From contig NZ_LS483388.1 in NCBI RefSeq assembly GCF_900475415.1, positions 420,001 to 484,000 of the forward strand: DNA of 64,000 nucleotides. The letters run 5' to 3'. The position numbers and the translations under genes were made by a program. Below, in pieces: positions 26,817-35,431 of this stretch. The notes beneath the pieces were generated by a model. It did not search any database. It saw only the letters and a program-made list of their open reading frames with translations, and had not been told where the DNA came from. The first letter of the stretch is position 1. Each line of letters opens with the position of its first letter. Source of the DNA: Streptococcus porcinus. GTDB taxonomy: Bacteria; Bacillota; Bacilli; Lactobacillales; Streptococcaceae.

Positions 26817-27311
26817 TTAAGGTTATTTGAATATTAACTGTTTACTGATAATAGTTTGTAGAAGCCTGAAGTTTTAGTTTTGTTTATGTTTATATCACTA
26901 GATTTTTGAGAAAGTCAAAGGCCGAGCTAGCCTCAGGAGTTTAATTGAATAAACGAAAGGGGATAGTATAGGTTTAGACTAGGCTTATTTCATCGAAAAT
27001 CAACTCCGTGGACAGAACATAAAAGGAGATTATGAATAATAAGCTAGGAAAGTACAGGTAACATGTTAATAAAGAAAAGTCTCCAAAGTCAGATAAGGTT
27101 TTGGAGACTTTTCATATATCTCGTAATTAGGTATTTACAAATTGCCACATGAGAGTTAACAGTGGGTTGTTAATATGAACCCATATGGATTGCCGTTTCT
27201 ATTTGGGTTAATGATAGAGTGAGTTTTTCTTTAAACTTACTTTATAAAAGTATTAAAATAATGATATACTATTATACATAAAACTATAAAATTCTGAACA
27301 GGTGAGAACTT
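26817..27311 (+). other. 495-bp gap with terminator and mini-ORF
   Basis: It contains a nine-codon ORF (27032-27061) with a perfect AAAAGGAG ribosome binding site, and a strong terminator at 27074-27113 (GAAAAGTCTCCAAA pairing with TTTGGAGACTTTTC). The mini-ORF looks like the stump of a lost gene. Nothing else recognised. Confidence 0.5.
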
Positions 27312-29126
27312 ATGACATTTAAGAAAGAAGCTTTTTCATTTTATTTTAGATTCTTTTGGTCGTTAATGAAATTTCAAATAACAACAAAAGGTATATTGTT
27401 TTTAGCGGTTTTTCCGCTATCTAAAGAGATTTTGCAACTATTACTTAAATCAAGTGGAAAATCGAGTCTCTCAAGTGGAGATTTTGTGTCAACTTTTTTT
27501 AGTTTACAAGGAGCAGGAATTTTTATTTTAGCCCTGATACTTTTAGTTATTTTGGTTGCCTTTGATATTAATGCCTTTATTATTATTAGTGCCTTGGCAC
27601 GGAAGGGAAGCCCTGATATTCCGCTATTACGAATGCTTGCCATTAGTTTTAAATCAATAAAAAATTTTTTAAAACCTCAAGGGCTGTTAATTTTGATTTA
27701 TGTGGCTGTTATTATCCCGCTAATAGGTATAGGAATTACCATTTCCCCTATGAGCAATTTTACAATTCCTAATTTTATTACAGATGTTATTTACGGTACT
27801 CCGATCTATTTAGTAGCCTACTGTGGATTTCTTTTGATATTTACTTTTATTACTTTAAAATATTTTTTCTTTTTTCATTATTGTCTATTAGAGGGAGAAT
27901 CTATTAAAGATTCTCTGCAAAAAGCGTCACACTTAATGAAAGGACATTGGAAATCCTTTATAAAAGACTTTTTTTTAAAAATTGGACTTAGATATGCAGT
28001 TTTTTCCTTTCTTTATTATTTAATTGTTTTAAGCATTATTTTAATTTTAGACAAATTTAAAATTGGACCAGGCTTGGCTATGTTTGTTTTATTGAACATT
28101 GCTGAGATTTTCACAATTTTAGGATTATTGGCAGTACCGATTATTATCTATTCAGTTACTGATCTCTTTTACAGATATAACGTAAGGGATGGCTATTCTT
28201 TAAAGAATAGGATTTATAAGATAGAAGAATATGAAAGAGAAGCTCAGAAAACAAAAAAGAAGAAAAAGACAAAAGCAAGACTATTCCTAGTTCTTGTAGG
28301 AATCCTTCTTATAAATTCTTCAATCAGTACTGCCTATGGACTTTTTTTCAATAAATTTGCAAAGGGAGAAAATAAAATAGCTCTCGTTGCTCATAGAGGT
28401 GGTGGAAACTTAGGTGCTGAAAATACAATAGCTGGTATGCAAAAAGCTATAAAGGCGGGTGCTTCTTGGACTGAAATAGATGTTCAAAGGACCAAAGATG
28501 GCTATTATGTTATTAATCATGACTCAACATTTAAGAGACTTACAGGAATAGATAAGAGTTCAGATGAGATGACTTTAAAGGAAATAAAATCGCTTAGGGT
28601 AAAGGATCTTTTTGATAAAGAAAGACCAGCTCAGCCAGTAGCTACACTTGAGGAATTCATTAAAGCAGGGCAAGGGAAGATAGGCTTTTATATTGAACTA
28701 AAAGGGGATACTGCGAATAAAAAAATGGCAGATGATGTAGTAAAGCTTATTAAGGACAAAAAGTTGGAAAACAGCACAGCTTTATTATCCCTAGATTTAA
28801 ATCTTATAAAATATATAGAAAGTAAATATCCTGAAATAACTACTGGCTACCTCTATTATTTTTCTCTGGGTGAGATTAGTGAGATACAAGCTGATATTCT
28901 TATTATGGAAGAGAGAGAAGCGACAACGCTTAATATTCTAAAAGCTCATGAAGCAGGTAAAAAAGTGGTTGTATGGACAATAAATAGCTCTGATTCAGTA
29001 AATCAATTTGTGAAAAGTGATGTCGATGCCATTATTACCGACTTTGTTTTAGATGTGAAGAATGGAATGAAGGAAAGAGATGCTAGAAGCGATCTCCAAA
29101 TTGTAGTAGACGATATTTTAAGCTGA
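27312..29126 (+). CDS. Membrane-anchored glycerophosphodiester phosphodiesterase
   Basis: 604 residues. The N-terminal about 345 residues are a multi-span membrane domain of the GPDPase_memb type. The C-terminal about 255 residues are a GDPD TIM barrel with catalytic and metal residues VAHRGGG (His, Arg), AENT (Glu), WTEIDVQRTKDG (Glu, Asp) and VINHD (His), ending AIITDF. It hydrolyses glycerophosphodiesters (or acts on lipoteichoic/teichoic acid-derived glycerophosphate) to glycerol-3-phosphate and alcohol, outside or at the membrane. The KKKKKTKAR stretch separates the domains. Single gene, followed by a terminator. Confidence 0.9.
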   Translation: MTFKKEAFSFYFRFFWSLMKFQITTKGILFLAVFPLSKEILQLLLKSSGKSSLSSGDFVSTFFSLQGAGIFILALILLVILVAFDINAFIIISALARKGSPDIPLLRMLAISFKSIKNFLKPQGLLILIYVAVIIPLIGIGITISPMSNFTIPNFITDVIYGTPIYLVAYCGFLLIFTFITLKYFFFFHYCLLEGESIKDSLQKASHLMKGHWKSFIKDFFLKIGLRYAVFSFLYYLIVLSIILILDKFKIGPGLAMFVLLNIAEIFTILGLLAVPIIIYSVTDLFYRYNVRDGYSLKNRIYKIEEYEREAQKTKKKKKTKARLFLVLVGILLINSSISTAYGLFFNKFAKGENKIALVAHRGGGNLGAENTIAGMQKAIKAGASWTEIDVQRTKDGYYVINHDSTFKRLTGIDKSSDEMTLKEIKSLRVKDLFDKERPAQPVATLEEFIKAGQGKIGFYIELKGDTANKKMADDVVKLIKDKKLENSTALLSLDLNLIKYIESKYPEITTGYLYYFSLGEISEIQADILIMEEREATTLNILKAHEAGKKVVVWTINSSDSVNQFVKSDVDAIITDFVLDVKNGMKERDARSDLQIVVDDILS

Positions 29127-29315
29127 TGTGTCAAATTAGGTAGATGGGGTAATAGCTAGATTTTAGATTGAAGGTATTTCATATATACGAATTTCTATCG
29201 TACAGTTTTTATTATCATAAAAGTTATTTTTTAGAATAAAACAGGAATATATATGGGATTTAACAATTATAATGTCAATAAGAGTTATTAACTATTCAAG
29301 CCCACATTAGACAAT

Positions 29316-29350
29316 AAAAAGAGAAATTCTTTTCAGGATTTCTCTTTTTT
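29316..29350 (+). terminator. Glycerophosphodiesterase terminator
   Basis: AAAAAGAGAAAT pairs with ATTTCTCTTTTTT. The remaining DNA to 29654 shows short broken frames only and no gene I can support. Confidence 0.75.
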
Positions 29351-29654
29351 GCTCTATTAGCACGGATATAAAATAAGTGGTCTCAAAAAGATTTATTTTT
29401 CAATGTGAAGACTTAGAAGCATCTGATTTTTCAATTAATCAAAATGTGAAGATGTATCTTATTCAGGTATTGTTTTGATTCTAGTCGCCATTTTATAAGT
29501 TTTAAAAATCATATTAAGAAGTGCCTGATATTACGTGGTAAAGAAGAAAATAAATAGATTATCTTTTAGAATACCGAAACTGTTTTAACAGTTTTTAATT
29601 GTGTCAAAATAACAAAATAATATATAATAATAAAAAATTTTTTTGGAGGATACT

Positions 29655-29975
29655 ATGACAAAAAAGTCTAAAATTATATTCGGTATTATAGTTTCTATTA
29701 TTAGTATCATTGTAGTTACTATTTTTTCTTTGGAAAGTATTTTTGGAACAAAAGCCTATTTTTATGGTCGTGCTAGTAAAGAAAATACTATAAACAAATT
29801 GTTTAGTGAAGATGGTAGAAGTAAGGGGCCTTATAAATTAGAGAAATTAAAGGCAAAAACTGGAGATATTGTTAAAGTAACCTTTACAGATGCCGGAGGA
29901 GTCATCTTAGATGAGCAAATGGTTTCTTCAGAAGAAGTTCCAAAGAGTGTAAAAAAAGTTGTTGTTAATGACTAA
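29655..29975 (+). CDS. Small membrane-anchored protein, unknown
   Basis: 106 residues. Basic N-terminus (MTKKSK) and a membrane segment about 7-28 (IIFGIIVSIISIIVVTIFSL), then an exported domain of about 75 residues with YKLEKLKAKTGDIVKVTFTDAG and a C-terminal EEVPKSVKKVV. It faintly recalls the YxeA/DUF1093 OB-fold proteins (YxLxAxxxxG ... VxxxEVxxSEIPK), but I would not assign it. The start at 29655 follows GGAGG; a longer frame opens at 29643. Expressed as a single gene. Confidence 0.5.
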   Translation: MTKKSKIIFGIIVSIISIIVVTIFSLESIFGTKAYFYGRASKENTINKLFSEDGRSKGPYKLEKLKAKTGDIVKVTFTDAGGVILDEQMVSSEEVPKSVKKVVVND

Positions 29976-29997
29976 AAAGCGGTCCTTGTTTTGCACA

Positions 29998-30166
29998 AAA
30001 AGAGTCTTCATATGAAGCCCTAAAACTTGAACAAAGCGATGAAACAAATGGGAATTGACCTAAGTAAATTAGATAGGCTTACAAAGCAGAAATATCAATT
30101 CCGTGGCAAGTTAATAAAAAAGAAAATCAACAGTTATTAAAAATGTTGAAAGGTAAAAATAATTAA
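29998..30166 (+). pseudogene. Decayed 3' end of an unknown gene
   Basis: One frame (30002 onward) reads ESSYEALKLEQSDETNGN, hits three stops, then continues AYKAEISIPWQVNKKENQQ...KGKNN to a stop at 30166. A second frame between 30039 and 30090 reads KQMGIDLSKLDRL, which would join the two. This pattern of coding-like text alternating between frames is what a frameshifted gene end looks like. Parent family not recognised. Confidence 0.4.
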
Positions 30167-30196
30167 TAAAAACACGTCGGAAGAAAAATTCAGAAC

Positions 30197-30230
30197 AAAA
30201 AAATAAGAAACCCTAATTTAATAAGGTTTC
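30197..30230 (-). terminator. tRNA-Thr terminator
   Basis: On the minus strand GAAACC...GGTTTC is followed by TTATTTTTTT. Confidence 0.6.
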
Positions 30231-30244
30231 GTTAATATAATTTA

Positions 30245-30315
30245 TGCCACCACCGAGAATCGAACTCGGAACGAAGCATTACCATTGCTTTATTATACCA
30301 TTTAACTATAGCGGC
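30245..30315 (-). tRNA. tRNA-Thr (GGT)
   Basis: 71-nt cloverleaf on the minus strand: acceptor GCCGCTA pairing with TGGTGGC (G-U pairs allowed), D-loop with AATGGTA, anticodon stem AAGCA/TGCTT with loop ATGGTAA giving anticodon GGT, T arm CCGAG-TTCGATT-CTCGG, discriminator A. CCA is not encoded. Single tRNA, not part of an rRNA operon. Confidence 0.9.
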
Positions 30316-30325
30316 TACTCTATCT

Positions 30326-30354
30326 ATGATACTATAAAATGAGTTTTGGTGCAA
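30326..30354 (-). promoter_or_regulatory. tRNA-Thr promoter
   Basis: Minus strand TTGCAC, 17-bp spacer, TATCAT, ending 10 bp before the mature tRNA. The rest of the gap to 30685 contains nothing recognised. Confidence 0.65.
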
Positions 30355-30685
30355 GACTATTTTTTTGAGAAAAACTTTTTTAATAGCTCAGCTTGGAATT
30401 GAATTTCACTATTTAGGCTTTAGTAATCTATTTTTGAAATGCGGTAACAAAGAATTGCGACTTCAATTGTTCTCATTTATTAACTGTGATAAAGTAAATA
30501 AAGCTGTTCTTTGACTTTGGGTTACGATCAAGAAGGGAACGAAGCAGATAATGTCAGGATATAAAGTTTAAAAGCTACTCATGACATCGTGCGGTTTAAA
30601 TATCGTTTCCTTTAACTTTTATGAATATCCATCTTTCTAGCACCGTGTTTCGGAAATTAAGCCAAGACTCATTAAGGAGTATGTT

Positions 30686-31501
30686 ATGTCTGTTATCTTT
30701 AGTCCTACTGGACAAGCTATGCCTGAAAAAACTATCCCCCTCTCTCTATCAGCTTTTGAAAAAATTGAAGGGACAAGAGTCTATTGGTTAGGAAATGCAT
30801 CAATTATGATTAATAGCCGCGGTACCATCCTGATGATTGATCCGGTCTTAGATAGTTTTGATATGCCCTTGCTAATCGATATGCCTATTGACTCAAAAAT
30901 TATTCCAAAAATTGACGGTCTCTTAATTTCTCATATTGATAATGATCACCTCAGTTTTGAAACTTTGGAGAATTGCAAAGCAGTTACCAAATCTTACCAT
31001 GCTCCAGCACATGTAGCAGATATTATGATAGCGCAAGGCTTTGCAACGAATGAATATGCCGTCGGCGATCGTTTTACGATAAATGATATTACAATTACCA
31101 CAACCCCAACGAGACACAACTGGCAAAATAGCATCTCAAAGTATCGATACCGTGAATGGAAAGAAGAAGAATATCTCGGTTTTTGGTTTGATACCGTTGA
31201 TGGGAGTATTTGGCTGCCTAGTGATAGTAAACTGATGTCGGAACATCTGGAGATGTCTCCAGCGGATTTGATTCTTTTTGATTTTAGTGATAACGAGTGG
31301 CATATCACTTATGATGGAGCTATTAAAGAAGCTAATGCTTATCCAAAAGCTGACTTACTGACCATTCATTGGGGATCTGTTGACGCTCCCACATGGAATA
31401 CTTTTAATGGAAATCCTGAGCAGCTTCGCAAAGATATAGTTAATCCTAATCGCGTCCACGCTTTGAACATAGGCGAGGGTATAGATCTAGTTAGAAAATA
31501 A
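30686..31501 (+). CDS. MBL-fold metallo-hydrolase (UlaG/NAPE-PLD-like)
   Basis: 271 residues, metallo-beta-lactamase fold of the L-ascorbate-6-phosphate-lactonase/NAPE-PLD-like branch: WLGNASIMINSRGTILMIDPVL, SHIDNDHLSFETL (a variant of HxHxDH in which the second His is Asp), RHNWQ, WLPSDSK and IHWGSVD. The changed metal motif is common in this branch. Cytoplasmic; substrate unknown. SD AAGGAG before the ATG. Convergent with the MATE gene 31 bp downstream. Confidence 0.8.
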   Translation: MSVIFSPTGQAMPEKTIPLSLSAFEKIEGTRVYWLGNASIMINSRGTILMIDPVLDSFDMPLLIDMPIDSKIIPKIDGLLISHIDNDHLSFETLENCKAVTKSYHAPAHVADIMIAQGFATNEYAVGDRFTINDITITTTPTRHNWQNSISKYRYREWKEEEYLGFWFDTVDGSIWLPSDSKLMSEHLEMSPADLILFDFSDNEWHITYDGAIKEANAYPKADLLTIHWGSVDAPTWNTFNGNPEQLRKDIVNPNRVHALNIGEGIDLVRK

Positions 31502-31532
31502 AAAAGCAAACTCTCAATGTGATTTGCTAAAT

Positions 31533-32903
31533 TTATGATCGTTCACCCTTAAGCTCCTGAGGCATTCGTTGAAATTCTCTTCTGAGGAAATAGAAGGCTG
31601 AGAGAAAAGCAATTAAATCAGAGATTGGACCAGCATACATAACACCTTCGACGCCCATGTAATGGGGGAGAATAATAAGAAGAGGTAATAGGAAAATAAC
31701 TTGTTTCATTAGTGATAGAAAGGCACCTATTCTTGCTTTCCCTATAGCTTGGAAGAAAGTTGTAGAGGCAATCTGAATGCCGTTTATAAAAACAAAGAAA
31801 AGAAAAACACGAACATATTTTATTCCAAATTGGAAATAAAGCTTGGAACCTGTTCCGAAGATTTCAAGGAAAGGTTTAGTAAAGATTTCAAAACTTAAAA
31901 AAGCAATAATAGAAATTATGGTGGCAGTTTTAAGAAGTAATTTAGTTGTTTCTTTTACTCGGTTTAAGTTTTTAGCTCCGTAATTATAACCGATGATGGG
32001 TTGTGCCCCTTGAACGAGTCCGATAATGATCGCAATAAATAAGGAGTTGATTTTCATGACGATTCCTGCTACTGCAATAACGATATCACTACCATAAATA
32101 GAATCAGCTCCAAATTTACGAAGCATATTATTGGTAACAATCTGGATAAGTAAAGTAGAGAATTGAAAAATAAATGAGGAAGAACCAACAGATAAAATAG
32201 CTTTGACAATCTCACTATTAATTTTAAAATCATTTGTTACAAGTTTAACTGACTTAAATTTACGGAAATAGAGCGCCATATAGATGGCTGATAAGATTTG
32301 ACTGATTAAAGTAGCTATAGCAGCACCTTTTATCCCCCAACCAAAATAAAAGATAAAGATAGGAACTAAAATAGTATTTAAGACTGCTCCAAAAATAATA
32401 GCCATCATAGAATAATTAGGGCTACCATCTGCTCTAACTAAGGGATTGACGCTCATAGTAAATAATAAAAAGGGAATGCCAAAGGCCGAGATGGAGGTAT
32501 AGTCTTGAGCATAGGCCATTGTGGCCTCCGTAGCACCAAAAATCAGCAGTAAGGGTTTAAGAAAAAGAATGACAAAAATACCAATCAATAGTCCCATAAG
32601 GAGCGACAAGGAAATAGCATTGCCGACAACTTTACTGGCTTGATCAACTTTTCCCCGACCTAAAGAGAGATTAAAATTTGAGGCACCTCCAAGCCCAAAG
32701 GTTAAACCAAAAGCTAAGCAGATGATTGTTAATGGGAATGCCACACTTGTCGCAGCATTACCAAGATAACCAACGCTGTGCCCAATGAAAATTTGGTCAA
32801 CAATATTGTAAAGGGAATTGACTAAATTAGCTAAAATAGCCGGCATTGCCATGGTGAAAAGAAGTTTAGGAATAGGTTTTGATTGAAAATGACTGGCTTG
32901 CAT
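31533..32903 (-). CDS. MATE-family efflux transporter
   Basis: 456 residues, twelve hydrophobic segments, two homologous halves; typical phrases are VDQIFIGHSVGYLGNAA and AISAFGIPF, and the second-half QPIIGYNYGAKN. Na+ or H+ coupled export of cationic drugs or metabolites. It follows the MarR gene by 12 bp with its own GGAGG site and is transcribed from the MarR promoter, so the pair is a self-contained efflux module induced by a ligand of MarR. Confidence 0.92.
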   Translation of the reverse strand: MQASHFQSKPIPKLLFTMAMPAILANLVNSLYNIVDQIFIGHSVGYLGNAATSVAFPLTIICLAFGLTFGLGGASNFNLSLGRGKVDQASKVVGNAISLSLLMGLLIGIFVILFLKPLLLIFGATEATMAYAQDYTSISAFGIPFLLFTMSVNPLVRADGSPNYSMMAIIFGAVLNTILVPIFIFYFGWGIKGAAIATLISQILSAIYMALYFRKFKSVKLVTNDFKINSEIVKAILSVGSSSFIFQFSTLLIQIVTNNMLRKFGADSIYGSDIVIAVAGIVMKINSLFIAIIIGLVQGAQPIIGYNYGAKNLNRVKETTKLLLKTATIISIIAFLSFEIFTKPFLEIFGTGSKLYFQFGIKYVRVFLFFVFINGIQIASTTFFQAIGKARIGAFLSLMKQVIFLLPLLIILPHYMGVEGVMYAGPISDLIAFLSAFYFLRREFQRMPQELKGERS

Positions 32904-32915
32904 GAATTCCTCCTT

Positions 32916-33347
32916 TTATTTCAGAATATCGTCACTGTTAAGTAATTTTAAGAGCAGTTGGCGTAAGGTGTTTTTTTCATTATCTGTGAGCTTTTTGGTA
33001 AAACTGGCTTCAATTTGGTCACTAGTTTTTAGAATAAAGTCTCGTGCATTTTTTGTTTTCTCAGTTAGTCTAATAATTTTAGAACGCTTATCATCGGGGT
33101 GTGCTTGGCGATAAATCAATTCTTTTTTCTCTAGATTTTGTAGAATTCCTGTTACAGTCGGATTTGATATACAGAAATAAGCTTCAATATCTATTTGTCG
33201 CACACTAGCTTCAGGTTTTAATGTAACATACTTTAGTATTTTGAATTGACTAGGAGTTAACCCATGCGGGGCTAAGATATGTCCGGCAGCTTTATCAAAG
33301 GTTTGACTGCTTTTTTTGATTAAAATACCAATGTGATCGTTTTCCAT
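32916..33347 (-). CDS. MarR-family regulator of the MATE exporter
   Basis: 143 residues, winged-helix MarR fold: GLTPSQFKILKYV, ASVRQIDIEAYFCISNPTVTGI recognition region, LEKKELIYRQAHPDDKRSKIIRLT wing. First gene of the operon with the MATE transporter. Two identical 12-bp palindromes in its promoter (33360-33371 and 33392-33403) are the probable operators, giving negative autoregulation relieved by a small molecule. One Cys (in YFCISN) sits in the DNA-binding region and could make it redox-sensitive, but this is speculation. Confidence 0.92.
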   Translation of the reverse strand: MENDHIGILIKKSSQTFDKAAGHILAPHGLTPSQFKILKYVTLKPEASVRQIDIEAYFCISNPTVTGILQNLEKKELIYRQAHPDDKRSKIIRLTEKTKNARDFILKTSDQIEASFTKKLTDNEKNTLRQLLLKLLNSDDILK

Positions 33348-33359
33348 AATGATCCTTTC

Positions 33360-33403
33360 ATAGCTTCCTATGTAATATATCTCATTATAACATAGCTTCC
33401 TAT
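33360..33403 (-). promoter_or_regulatory. MarR promoter with twin operators
   Basis: ATAGCTTCCTAT occurs exactly twice (33360-33371, 33392-33403), each palindromic as ATAG-N4-CTAT, 32 bp apart. Between them lies the minus-strand extended -10 TGTTATAAT (33392-33384). One operator is immediately upstream of the -10 and the other just downstream of the expected start. Confidence 0.75.
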
Positions 33404-33415
33404 CTTTTTTGTCAA

Positions 33416-33441
33416 AAGACTCTAAAAATTTTTAGAGTCTT
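33416..33441. terminator. Perfect 26-bp palindrome, terminator-like
   Basis: AAGACTCTAAAAA/TTTTTAGAGTCTT is perfectly self-complementary with a T-rich right flank. No plus-strand gene ends here, so it may isolate the MarR promoter from read-through, or be a leftover. Confidence 0.45.
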
Positions 33442-33557
33442 ATTTTGGGTAATGAAGACGAGTCTTTTTAAAATGTTAAGCTTAGATATGGGAGAATGGT
33501 ACTCACTCCCTACTTATGATATAATTGGCTTATCACTTTAGGAAGTAGTAAGGTTAT

Positions 33558-33812
33558 ATGTCTTTCGAAAAAGAATTTATCAAAGATTTTGAAGCGTGGG
33601 TTCAAACACAAATTCAGGTTAATCAAGTAGCAATGACTACCAGCCAGCAAGTTGCCCAAGAAGATGGTGATGAACGTGCTAGAGATGCCTTTATTAGGTA
33701 TGAAAGTAAATTGGATGCTTATCAGTTTCTCTTAGGAAAATTTGCCAACTATCATAATGGCAAGGGCTTTCATGATATGCCAGATGATTTATTTGGCAAA
33801 CGAAATTACTAG
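33558..33812 (+). CDS. DUF1912 family protein
   Basis: 84 residues, the small acidic streptococcal DUF1912 family (MSFEKEFIKDFEAWV start, YESKLDAYQFLLGKF, ending HDMPDDLFGKRNY). All-alpha, cytosolic, function unknown. An extended -10 TGATATAAT (TATAAT 33520-33525) lies upstream, and GGAAGTAGTAAGG is the ribosome site region. It precedes the valS leader, as I recall for related genomes. Confidence 0.8.
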   Translation: MSFEKEFIKDFEAWVQTQIQVNQVAMTTSQQVAQEDGDERARDAFIRYESKLDAYQFLLGKFANYHNGKGFHDMPDDLFGKRNY

Positions 33813-33830
33813 TACTTTAATAGTTTTACT

Positions 33831-34079
33831 GATTGAAAATGAATATCTAGGATTGCCTTATAGAAGCTAATCTGTTAGAATAATTGTAATCAGAGTCCAG
33901 ATGAGTTTATCTGTTACAGAAAGCGGTGTTGTTGAGAAATCCGTACAGATGTCAAATGGTGTTGCTGAGGCTAAACCTTATGAATAACAAAGTTGCAAAT
34001 GTCTCAGGATATTTGAATTTGGGTGGTACCGCGGATATATCAATTCGTCCCTGTCTAGTATTGCTAGATGGGGTTTTTT
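33831..34079 (+). promoter_or_regulatory. Valine T-box leader with terminator
   Basis: It contains the conserved T-box sequence GGGTGGTACCGCGG (34021-34034) and, upstream in stem I, a specifier-loop context GAT-GTC-AAA with GTC (33951-33953), a valine codon. It ends in a hairpin (about 34049-34070) and a T run (34073-34079). Uncharged tRNA-Val would stabilise the antiterminator and switch on transcription of the genes below. The two genes before valS would also come under this control. Confidence 0.88.
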
Positions 34080-34092
34080 GTATAGGAGGGAA

Positions 34093-34197
34093 ATGATGCT
34101 TAAACCTTCTTATACTAGTTTTACAGTTTCTGTTTTTTTGGCTGACTCCAATGTCACTATCCTACTATCGACCAAAGTCATCAAAGAATATACCTAG
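34093..34197 (+). other. 34-codon small ORF between T-box and GNAT gene
   Basis: ATG at 34093 with a perfect AGGAGG 5-10 nt upstream, 34 sense codons, ending IKEYT. Rich in Val, Ile, Leu, Thr and Ser (VSVFLADSNVTILLSTKVI). It may be a translated leader, or what remains at the junction where genes were inserted between the T-box and valS. No family recognised. Confidence 0.3.
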
Positions 34198-34214
34198 AAA
34201 GTTAGAGGTTGTTA

Positions 34215-34799
34215 ATGATAAAAATACTAGGAGAGCTTGAAAATAACCAACTGCCAGCTATAGAGACGAAAAGGTTAATTCTTCGGGGTCGTCACCTGTC
34301 AGATGCGGAAGATATCTTTGCTTTTGCAAAGTTGGCAGAGGTCTCATATCCTGCTGGATTTCCCCCCGTCGCAACTATTGAAGACGAAATTCACTATCTG
34401 GGCACCATTTACCCAGAAAATCTAAAAAAAGAAAAACTCCCCTCAGGGTATTGTATCACGCTCAAGGGTCAAGATAAGGTCATTGGCTCTGTCGATTTTA
34501 ATCACCGCCATGAGGACGATGTTTTTGAGATAGGTTATCTCTTACACCCAGACTTTTGGGGACAGGGAATCGTCCCTGAAGCAGCAGAAGCTCTTTTAGA
34601 ATATGGTTTCACAAAATTACAGTTGCACAAAATTGAATTGGCCTGCTACAGCTATAACAAACAAAGTCAGGCTGTAGCTGACAAACTAGGTTTTACCCTA
34701 GAAGCAAGAGTACGCGATAGAAAAGACGCTCAGAATCACCGTTGCGATGATTTGCGCTATGGCCTGTTGAAGAGTGAGTGGGAGGCGAAGTACCTATGA
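34215..34799 (+). CDS. GNAT acetyltransferase, RimJ/RimL type
   Basis: 194 residues. GNAT fold: LETKRLILRG-type start (IETKRLILRGRHLSDAEDIF), motif A EIGYLLHPDFWGQGIVPEAAEALLEYGF, motif B with LACYSYNKQSQAVADKLGF. Probably acetylates a protein N-terminus or small amine using acetyl-CoA. The ATG at 34215 is preferred (AGAGG 6 nt upstream); a TTG at 34209 is also in frame. Its stop overlaps the next start by 4 bp (ATGA), indicating translational coupling. It lies downstream of the valine T-box. Confidence 0.87.
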   Translation: MIKILGELENNQLPAIETKRLILRGRHLSDAEDIFAFAKLAEVSYPAGFPPVATIEDEIHYLGTIYPENLKKEKLPSGYCITLKGQDKVIGSVDFNHRHEDDVFEIGYLLHPDFWGQGIVPEAAEALLEYGFTKLQLHKIELACYSYNKQSQAVADKLGFTLEARVRDRKDAQNHRCDDLRYGLLKSEWEAKYL

Positions 34800-35356
34800 A
34801 TTTAGTCTTAATAGGAGCGCAAGCTTCTGGCAAAATGACTATCGGCCAAGAAGTTGCTAAACTGACTGAGCTGACCTTGTTTCATAATCATGAAACCATA
34901 GACTTTGTCCTTAAGTTTATGCCTTGGTCTACAGATGCTACGGACTTGATTACTAAGATTCGTCTTGACTTTTTTGAGACTTTTGCCAAAATAGGGCGGT
35001 CAATGATTTTTACCATCGTCATTGATTTTGGAGACTCAACTGAGGTTGCCTTCTTAGAGACTCTTCAAAATATTTTTGAAGCAGAAAATCAGGAAGTTCT
35101 CTTTGTAGAATTAGAAACTTCCTTGGAAGAACGGCTTGTCCGTAATAAAACGGAAAATCGCCTGAGGCATAAACCCTTTAAAAGAGATATTGCCTGGTCA
35201 GAAAATGATATCCTCAGCACTATGGACTATGTCACTTTTAACAGTAAAGAAGCACCAGAAAAGCTTCGCTATTACTACAAAATCAATAATACCCAAAAAA
35301 GTGCCCAAGAAGTTGCGGCAGAAATAGTGGAAGTTATGAAGAAAATAGAATATTAA
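34796..35356 (+). CDS. P-loop kinase-like protein (AAA_33/shikimate-kinase-like)
   Basis: 186 residues. Walker A IGAQASGKMTIG at residues 5-16, in which the usual GK[ST] is GKM-T, and a downstream Arg-rich lid (ETSLEERLVRNKTENRLRHKP). Resembles small nucleotide or metabolite kinases of unknown substrate seen near GNAT genes. Translationally coupled to the GNAT gene. The Met after the Walker lysine is unusual and may weaken phosphate binding, although the following Thr could serve. Confidence 0.7.
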   Translation: MNLVLIGAQASGKMTIGQEVAKLTELTLFHNHETIDFVLKFMPWSTDATDLITKIRLDFFETFAKIGRSMIFTIVIDFGDSTEVAFLETLQNIFEAENQEVLFVELETSLEERLVRNKTENRLRHKPFKRDIAWSENDILSTMDYVTFNSKEAPEKLRYYYKINNTQKSAQEVAAEIVEVMKKIEY

Positions 35357-35431
35357 GAAAGATTTTTCTTATTTCTATAATAGCTCATCAGAAAATATCA
35401 AATATCTCTTATGAATTAAGAAAGGACAATT

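Noticed and set aside
30686..31501. MBL protein as a dedicated quorum-quenching lactonase
   Set aside because: The metal motif is HxDxDH and the remaining motifs fit the UlaG/NAPE-PLD-like branch, so no AHL activity can be claimed.
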